NCBI GenBank assembly: GCA_964462535.1
Contig: CAYWXV010000001.1
Location: 124,001 to 188,000 of the forward strand
Reading direction: 5' to 3'
DNA: 64,000 nucleotides
DNA from: CAYWXV01 sp964462535
GTDB taxonomy: Bacteria; Bacteroidota; Ignavibacteria; OLB7
Both the position numbers and the translations under genes were made by a program. Within the stretch, counting starts at the first letter, position 1; the number at the start of each line of letters is the position of its first letter. Shown here in pieces: positions 58,897-64,000 of the stretch. A model generated the notes under the pieces. That model searched no databases. It had not been told where the DNA came from and was given only the letters and a program-made list of their open reading frames with translations.

Positions 58897-60510
58897 GTGA
58901 TCTTTTTACTCCTGACGCTCCTGATCCCTCTGGCGACGTCCGCAGTCATGATGCTTCTCCCGGCCAATCGTCATGCGGCACACCGCTCACTTGCACTGAT
59001 TGGATCGCTGGCATCGCTGGTTACATCGCTCGTCGTCTGGTTTAACTTCGATCACACGACTCCAGTCTTTCAGTTCCTAACCGATATCACTTGGATTTCA
59101 TCGCTTGATGTCGGATTCCGGTTCGGCGTGGACGGGATGTCCTTGTTGATGATTGCGCTGACCACGGTCATTATGCCGATAGCGATCGTGTCGAGTTGGG
59201 AGCCGGTAGGGGATCGTGTCAAACTCTACTACATCATGCTGATGATTCTGGAGTTTGGTTTGATCGGTGTGTTTGCGTCGCTCGATACGTTTGTCTTTTA
59301 CGTTTTCTGGGAAGTCATTCTGATCCCGATGTACTTCCTGATCGGCATCTGGGGTGGGAAGGATCGCATCTACGCTGCGATGAAGTTCTTTCTCTACACA
59401 ATGGCTGGATCGCTTCTCATGCTGGTGGCCATCGTGTATGTCGGACTCCACGCGCAGGCGGTCAACGGACATTTCACTACCGATCTTCGAAAGCTCCTGC
59501 TTATCGCCCCCGGTATCGAGGCCGGCGTGCAGCACTGGCTCTTCCTGGCTTTCGCCGTCTCTTTCCTCATCAAGGTTCCCGCGTTCCCGTTTCACACCTG
59601 GCTTCCCGACGCACACACGCAGGCGCCAACGGCGGGCTCCGTCATTCTTGCAGCCGTGATGCTGAAGATGGGGACGTACGGCCTGATTCGCTTCTGCCTT
59701 GGCTTGTTCCCGCAGTCGTCCCTCTATTTCGCTGACGCCATTGCCGTCCTTGCCGTCATCGGCATTATCTATGGCGCGCTGCTGGCAATGGTTCAGACCG
59801 ACATCAAGAAGCTGGTCGCCTACTCGTCGATCGCGCACCTCGGATTCGTTACGCTCGGCATCTTCTCCATGACGGCTGAAGGCATGCAGGGGGCCATCCT
59901 GCAAAACGTGAATCACGGGCTGTCGACCGGGATGCTCTTCCTGCTGGTTGGCTTTATTTACGAGAGACGTCATACCCGAGAGATGGCCGAATTCGGAGGT
60001 ATCGCCCGTTCGATGCCCGTATATGCGACGTTCTTTCTGATAGCAGTCCTCTCATCAGTTGGCCTCCCTGGGCTCAATGGATTCGTTGGGGAGTACCTTA
60101 CGTTGATAGGGGCGTTCGTCAGCGATTACTTCGCAACCAAGTGGTTTGCCATCATTGCTGCGTCGGGAGTGATCCTCGCAGCCGTGTACCTCCTTGTACT
60201 CTACCAGCGAATCTTCTTCGGGAAGCTCGACAACCCGGCCAACGCCCGGCTCAAGGACCTGTCACGGACGGAGATCGCCCTGCTTGTTCCGATGGTGGTC
60301 CTCTGCGTTTGGATTGGCATCCAGCCCGGAACGTTCCTTACCGTGTCTGAGGTTACCTCGCGTGCGATCGTCGGACGCGTGACATCGATAAAGGGGCCGC
60401 AGCGGTATGCGGCGGAAGCAGCGTTGTTCAATCAGAGTCTCGGGCTGGCGAAGCCGGGCTCCGCGCCTTCTCACACACCTCCGCCAAGCGTGGTGGCACC
60501 AGCGAAGTAG
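58897..60510 (+). CDS. nuoM: NADH-quinone oxidoreductase subunit M
   Basis: A 537-residue antiporter-like subunit of complex I, with about 14 helices. Conserved features are VFYVFWEVILIPMYFLIGIW, AFPFHTWLPDAHTQAPTAGS, IKKLVAYSSIAHLGFVTLG and NVNHGLSTGMLFLLVGF. It starts with GTG (MIFLLLTLLIPL), 22 bp after nuoL. A proline-rich C-terminal tail (AKPGSAPSHTPPPSVVAP) extends beyond the family's usual end. nuoN follows after 44 bp. Confidence 0.95.
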   Translation: MIFLLLTLLIPLATSAVMMLLPANRHAAHRSLALIGSLASLVTSLVVWFNFDHTTPVFQFLTDITWISSLDVGFRFGVDGMSLLMIALTTVIMPIAIVSSWEPVGDRVKLYYIMLMILEFGLIGVFASLDTFVFYVFWEVILIPMYFLIGIWGGKDRIYAAMKFFLYTMAGSLLMLVAIVYVGLHAQAVNGHFTTDLRKLLLIAPGIEAGVQHWLFLAFAVSFLIKVPAFPFHTWLPDAHTQAPTAGSVILAAVMLKMGTYGLIRFCLGLFPQSSLYFADAIAVLAVIGIIYGALLAMVQTDIKKLVAYSSIAHLGFVTLGIFSMTAEGMQGAILQNVNHGLSTGMLFLLVGFIYERRHTREMAEFGGIARSMPVYATFFLIAVLSSVGLPGLNGFVGEYLTLIGAFVSDYFATKWFAIIAASGVILAAVYLLVLYQRIFFGKLDNPANARLKDLSRTEIALLVPMVVLCVWIGIQPGTFLTVSEVTSRAIVGRVTSIKGPQRYAAEAALFNQSLGLAKPGSAPSHTPPPSVVAPAK

Positions 60511-60554
60511 TGTATGCTCGTATCCCGACCTCTTCACACTAACGCTTCGATAGC

Positions 60555-61988
60555 ATGACCGAAAACGACTTTCTGACTGCGCTGCCGATCGAGATAGTGT
60601 CGGTAATGGCGCTGTTGATCATGCTGGTCGACTCGTTCGTTCCCCGCTCCAGTCGCCTGCTCTCTGTCCTGTCCATTGTCGGGCTCGGAGGGGGAATCGT
60701 TGGCGCATGTGTCACGCTGCTTCAGCGCGAGATGCTGGGATTCGGAGGGCTGATTGCCGCCGGTGCATGGCGAAACGTTTTCGACATCATATTCTGCACC
60801 GCTGGAATTCTTACGGTTCTGCTTGCGCGTGATTACCTGCGGCGCGTGGGGGCAATGTTTGACGAATTCTATACGCTGTTGACGATGTCGGTCGTTGGCA
60901 TGATGTTGATGGCTCATGCCAACGACTTCATGATCCTGTTCGTTGGTCTGGAGGTGATGTCTATTGCCTTCTACGTGATGGCGGGTCTCATGCGGCGTTC
61001 GCTTTCATCGAACGAGGCGTCGATGAAGTACTTCCTGCTCGGGGCATTCGCCTCAGGATTTCTGCTGTACGGAATCGCCCTCATATATGGTGCGACCGGC
61101 GGGACGGGATACAGCGCTCTGGCCAAGGGTGTCGCGGATACGGGGTTCCCGGTCCTCCTTTGGGGTGGCGTGGCCTTGCTGATCGTCGGATTTGGATTCA
61201 AGGTTGCGGCCTTTCCATTTCATCAGTGGGCTCCGGATGTCTATCACGGCTCTCCGACGGTTGTGACGGGATTTATGAGCACGGCAGGGAAAGCCGCGGC
61301 GTTCGCCGGCTTCGTGGGAGCGATGGCTCCGATCCTGGCCTCCGGTGTGGCCGAAGCAGCATCAGTCCGGACAGTGTTGGGTGTCATCGCCGCCGCATCG
61401 ATGTTAGTTGGAAACGTGGTGGCGATTGCACAGACCAACATCAAACGGATGCTTGCCTACTCGTCGATCGCCCACGCGGGGTACATGATGATCGGCCTGG
61501 CATCCGGCACGCTGACGGGGTACACGGGTATCATGTACTACCTGGCCGCCTATCTCTTCATGCAGATCGGAGCCTTCGCTGTCGTTGGCATGCTGGAGAA
61601 GGAGAATGGCGGAATGCTCTCTATCGAAGACTATAGGGGCCTTGGTCGTCGACGTCCAGGCCTTGCGATGGCGATGGCAGTGTTCATGTTCTCGTTGACC
61701 GGTATGCCTCCGTTTGCCGGCTTCTTCGGGAAGTACATGCTCTTTACTGCCGCAGTCTCGTCGAACATGACGTGGCTGGCGATCATTGGAGTCCTCGCCT
61801 CCGTGATCAGCGCATGGTTCTATCTCGGTCTGATCGTTACCATGTTTTTCCGGGAGCCTTCGGGCGACTCGGACGTAGAAGGCCTCACCTTCGGTACAGC
61901 CGTCGCCGGGGCTTTGGCAATCGCAATTGTCGGGGCGCTTGTCGTCGGATTCATACCGGATCAAATCATGCGACTGGGAGGCTACTGA
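60555..61988 (+). CDS. nuoN: NADH-quinone oxidoreductase subunit N
   Basis: A 477-residue third antiporter-like subunit of complex I. FVGLEVMSIAFYVMAGLM, the KVAAFPFHQWAPDVYHGSPT loop, and QTNIKRMLAYSSIAHAGYMM are typical NuoN sequences, and TGMPPFAGFFGKYMLFTAAV is the conserved later helix. The ATG at 60555 is the only sensible start. It ends the nuoLMN run; the next gene, hrcA, is unrelated and 107 bp away. Confidence 0.95.
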   Translation: MTENDFLTALPIEIVSVMALLIMLVDSFVPRSSRLLSVLSIVGLGGGIVGACVTLLQREMLGFGGLIAAGAWRNVFDIIFCTAGILTVLLARDYLRRVGAMFDEFYTLLTMSVVGMMLMAHANDFMILFVGLEVMSIAFYVMAGLMRRSLSSNEASMKYFLLGAFASGFLLYGIALIYGATGGTGYSALAKGVADTGFPVLLWGGVALLIVGFGFKVAAFPFHQWAPDVYHGSPTVVTGFMSTAGKAAAFAGFVGAMAPILASGVAEAASVRTVLGVIAAASMLVGNVVAIAQTNIKRMLAYSSIAHAGYMMIGLASGTLTGYTGIMYYLAAYLFMQIGAFAVVGMLEKENGGMLSIEDYRGLGRRRPGLAMAMAVFMFSLTGMPPFAGFFGKYMLFTAAVSSNMTWLAIIGVLASVISAWFYLGLIVTMFFREPSGDSDVEGLTFGTAVAGALAIAIVGALVVGFIPDQIMRLGGY

Positions 61989-62058
61989 GAGGGAGCCTTT
62001 ACATGACCGGGAGTTGGATGAAATGCGCGAACGGCGCATCTTGATCGTCGTACCTGAT

Positions 62059-62081
62059 CGGGGCCTGAACATCGGGCCCCG
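62059..62081 (+). terminator. Weak hairpin after nuoN
   Basis: A 7-bp GC-rich stem (62059-62065 with 62075-62081) around a nine-base loop, followed by TTGCATT. It lies 71 bp after nuoN and 15 bp before hrcA. A shorter hairpin (62023-62028 with 62034-62039) precedes it. Either could end the nuo transcript; neither has a long T-tract. Confidence 0.4.
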
Positions 62082-62095
62082 TTGCATTCCCCCGA

Positions 62096-63178
62096 ATGCC
62101 TGAACTGGCAATGGTGGTTTCCCATCGACATACCGACAATCACGCGCACGGGCTGACGGAACGAGAGGAGTTGGTCCTCCGCTCGATCGTGCAGCATTAC
62201 ATTCTTACGGCCAATCCGGTAGGCTCGCGCTTTATTTCGAAGCGCCTAGAGGAAGAGTCCATCTCCGCCGCGACGATACGGAATACGATGGCCGACCTGG
62301 AGGAAAAGGGGTTGATTTCCCATCCTCATACGTCGGCCGGCAGGGTGCCTACGGATCGCGGTTATCGATTGTACGTCGACGCATTAATGGGTGAAGGGGG
62401 ACTCACCGACGCCGAGCGGGCCACGATTAGACGAAACATCGACGCCACCCAGCCCACGCCAACGATGATGCGCGATGTGGCCCGTCTGGTGGCACATATA
62501 TCAAGCCAGCTCGGAATTGTCACCGCGCCTGAAATTCTGGACTCGATCCTCGCGCGGATTGAGTTCGTTCCGCTGTCAAGCGTGCGGCTGCTGGTCGTCC
62601 TTGCCCTGGAACGCTCGCTGATACGAACGGTCACGTTGGAGGTACACGAGGAGTATGATCGCGAGGGACTCGATACGTTGGCCGCCGTCCTGAACGAACG
62701 TCTGACCGGCCTGTCACTCCGTGAAATCCGCAGTACTGTGGCCAATCGCCTATGTGACGTCGTCGATCTCGATGGCCTCGTGCGCCTTCTGGTGGATCGC
62801 TCGAATACGATCTTCGCTCAGCCGGAGGATATAGATCGAGTGCAGATGTCGCCGTCGGGCTCCATTTTCGATCAACCCGAGTTCGCTAACCGTGAACAGA
62901 TGCGGGGCATTGTGGAGCTTATTGAGAACGAAGAGATGGTTATTCACTTGTTGGAGCGACGCCCGGGGGACGATGAGACGGGTGTGGAGATTTCCATCGG
63001 ATCGGAGATTGGTGATCAGCGCCTGACTGACTACAGTCTGGTTACGACCAGATACATGATCGGGTCAACAACGGGGACGATCGGTTTGATCGGTCCGAAG
63101 CGAATGGACTATTCGAGGATGCGAACGGTCGTTGACTACATTGCGCGCACCATCACGAAAAATTTTCAGGGGCGGTGA
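62096..63178 (+). CDS. hrcA: Heat-inducible transcription repressor HrcA
   Basis: A 360-residue repressor of heat-shock operons. The N-terminal winged helix contains TANPVGSRFISKRLEEESIS and the recognition segment ATIRNTMADLEEKGLIS, followed by HPHTSAGRVPTDRGYRLYVD, the family signature. The C-terminal half is the GAF-like domain. HrcA binds CIRCE, an inverted repeat TTAGCACTC-N9-GAGTGCTAA, but no copy was seen upstream of hrcA, grpE or dnaJ. Its targets, such as groESL, may be elsewhere. grpE and dnaJ follow. Confidence 0.94.
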   Translation: MPELAMVVSHRHTDNHAHGLTEREELVLRSIVQHYILTANPVGSRFISKRLEEESISAATIRNTMADLEEKGLISHPHTSAGRVPTDRGYRLYVDALMGEGGLTDAERATIRRNIDATQPTPTMMRDVARLVAHISSQLGIVTAPEILDSILARIEFVPLSSVRLLVVLALERSLIRTVTLEVHEEYDREGLDTLAAVLNERLTGLSLREIRSTVANRLCDVVDLDGLVRLLVDRSNTIFAQPEDIDRVQMSPSGSIFDQPEFANREQMRGIVELIENEEMVIHLLERRPGDDETGVEISIGSEIGDQRLTDYSLVTTRYMIGSTTGTIGLIGPKRMDYSRMRTVVDYIARTITKNFQGR

Positions 63179-63296
63179 GCGTCTCCTCGCCGCCGCAGTG
63201 CGATGCTGGCTGGAGCGCAACCTTTGCTGGTGATCTCTCGCTAGCCGAACCTTGAACGAAGTGGATCGTGTGATCCGTGACTGAATCAGCAACACT

Positions 63297-63863
63297 ATGG
63301 ACGAGATGTTCGGAAAGAAGAATACTGCCGAAGAACCAGAAGAAGTCGAACGTGATGAGACGAGCGAAGCGGGGGAAGATCAGAACACCGATGCAGCCGA
63401 GCTTGCCCGTCTCAGGGAAGAGAATGTGAAGCTGCGCGACCAGGCACTCCGGTCACTGGCAGAGGTCGAGAATGTACGGCGTCGCTCCGCAGCCGAGCGC
63501 GAGTCGGTGATTCAATATGCCAATGAGGGATTGCTCCGCGAGCTACTCCCTATTGTCGATGATTTCCGGCGGTCTGTCGAGAGTGGTGAAAAGGCGCGTG
63601 ACTTCGAGCCATTCTTCCAGGGCATATCAATGATCAACGACAAGTTCAGCAGGCTCCTGGAGCAACGCGACGTCAAGCGAATCACAACGGTGGGGGAGGA
63701 GTTCAACGTCGAACTTCATGAGGCGCTAATGAGACAGCCTAGCGACGCGCCGGAAGGAACCATCGTTGGTGAGATTGAGCCTGGCTACACGTACGGAGGG
63801 AAAGTCATTCGGCACGCGCGGGTAATCGTGTCGGCCGGGTCGCCCGCGGAGAGCGCGGAGTAG
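63297..63863 (+). CDS. grpE: Nucleotide exchange factor GrpE
   Basis: A 188-residue co-chaperone that releases ADP from DnaK. A long acidic N-terminus leads into a coiled-coil (LARLREENVKLRDQALRSLA) with EVENVRRRSAAERESV. The beta domain has EEFNVELHEALMRQPSD and GYTYGGKVIRHARVIVS. It lies 118 bp after hrcA and 53 bp before dnaJ, the common hrcA-grpE-dnaJ order. Confidence 0.94.
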   Translation: MDEMFGKKNTAEEPEEVERDETSEAGEDQNTDAAELARLREENVKLRDQALRSLAEVENVRRRSAAERESVIQYANEGLLRELLPIVDDFRRSVESGEKARDFEPFFQGISMINDKFSRLLEQRDVKRITTVGEEFNVELHEALMRQPSDAPEGTIVGEIEPGYTYGGKVIRHARVIVSAGSPAESAE

Positions 63864-63916
63864 TGCTCGTACGAGTGACGAGCGCGAACATGTTCGGTTG
63901 ATCTGTTCGAGGAGAA

Positions 63917-64000
63917 ATGGAAAAACGGGATTACTACGAAGTACTTGGTGTCACTCGTGATGCCGCGCAATCGGAGATCAAGAGTGCGTACCGAAAGCTG
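63917..64000 (+). CDS. dnaJ: Chaperone DnaJ, first 28 residues (continues outside window)
   Basis: The ATG at 63917 opens [20 protein letters not shown] followed by KSAYRKL, the start of a J domain. The HPD motif would come just beyond the window edge. A GAGGAG lies a few bases upstream of the start, close for a ribosome-binding site. Position after grpE supports DnaJ rather than another J protein. Confidence 0.88.
   Translation, partial: MEKRDYYEVLGVTRDAAQSEIKSAYRKL

Noticed and set aside
59098..59973. 291-codon minus-strand frame inside nuoM
   Set aside because: It is a shadow of nuoM: extremely rich in His, Asp, Glu and Gln, with no similarity to any family.
61989..63916. CIRCE operator for HrcA
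   Set aside because: I looked for TTAGCACTC-N9-GAGTGCTAA upstream of hrcA, grpE and dnaJ and found no copy or close variant.
1..64000. tRNA, rRNA, CRISPR array, insertion sequence or prophage
   Set aside because: The intergenic gaps are short. None contains a tRNA-like arm set, regularly spaced repeats, terminal inverted repeats or a transposase or integrase frame.

Overview
The window is a gene-dense, moderately GC-rich bacterial chromosome segment with short gaps, many 1-11 bp gene overlaps and no phage, insertion sequence, CRISPR array or RNA gene that I could see. Three independent clues place it in the Bacteroidota / FCB group. A large exported beta-propeller protein (22505-25300) ends in a type IX secretion (T9SS) C-terminal sorting domain. 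Many genes are preceded by a TAnnTTTG-like -7 element instead of a TATAAT box. Strong Shine-Dalgarno sequences are rare. The base composition, the futalosine-type menaquinone genes and the OmpA/PD40 envelope proteins would suit a deep lineage such as Kapabacteria or Ignavibacteria, but this is inference.

Layout. 1-5523: the end of an HtrA-type protease, a DUF1015 protein, two envelope proteins and a phosphofructokinase. 5638-12646: a menaquinone block with a UbiD decarboxylase, an outer-membrane protein, UbiE/MenG, UbiX, an MqnE-like protein that has lost its Fe-S cysteines, and an MqnA-MqnC fusion. 12693-20726: accessory genes (FKBP, zinc ribbon, YdeP-like molybdoenzyme, membrane protein, PIG-L deacetylase, serine hydrolase, methyltransferase). 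20847-26903: a second OmpA/PD40 protein, the T9SS cargo, a pentameric ligand-gated channel homologue and a YkgJ protein. 26992-29638: paaABCD without paaE. 29671-35453: methyltransferase, amidohydrolase, UbiA prenyltransferase, DAHP synthase, CinA and adenylate kinase. 35540-40761 (minus strand): porin, pstC, pstA, pstB, phoU. 41061-45521: a 43-residue membrane ORF and glycogen phosphorylase on the minus strand, diverging from a membrane protein and a TlpA-like thioredoxin. 45533-49348: an RNA methyltransferase, a phosphoesterase, and an ECF sigma / small membrane protein / Spy-CnrX-like sensor operon. 49557-53128: ergothioneine genes egtB, egtD, egtA. 53251-56837: lpdA, DinB protein, lipB and an EgtC-like amidotransferase. 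56928-61988: nuoL, nuoM, nuoN. 62096-64000: hrcA, grpE and the start of dnaJ.

How the genes fit together. DAHP synthase feeds chorismate, the substrate of the MqnA domain. The MqnC domain, UbiA, UbiD with UbiX, and UbiE cover most futalosine-route steps to menaquinone, and the amidohydrolase beside UbiA is a good candidate for aminofutalosine deaminase. The quinone would serve complex I, whose proton-pumping subunits NuoLMN are encoded here. The porin-pst-phoU cluster takes up phosphate but has no local PstS. The ergothioneine operon and the TlpA-like protein point to thiol/redox defence. The most unusual item is the MqnE-like protein at 9555-10565. It sits in the quinone operon and keeps the family's C-terminal half, but lacks the radical-SAM CxxxCxxC motif.
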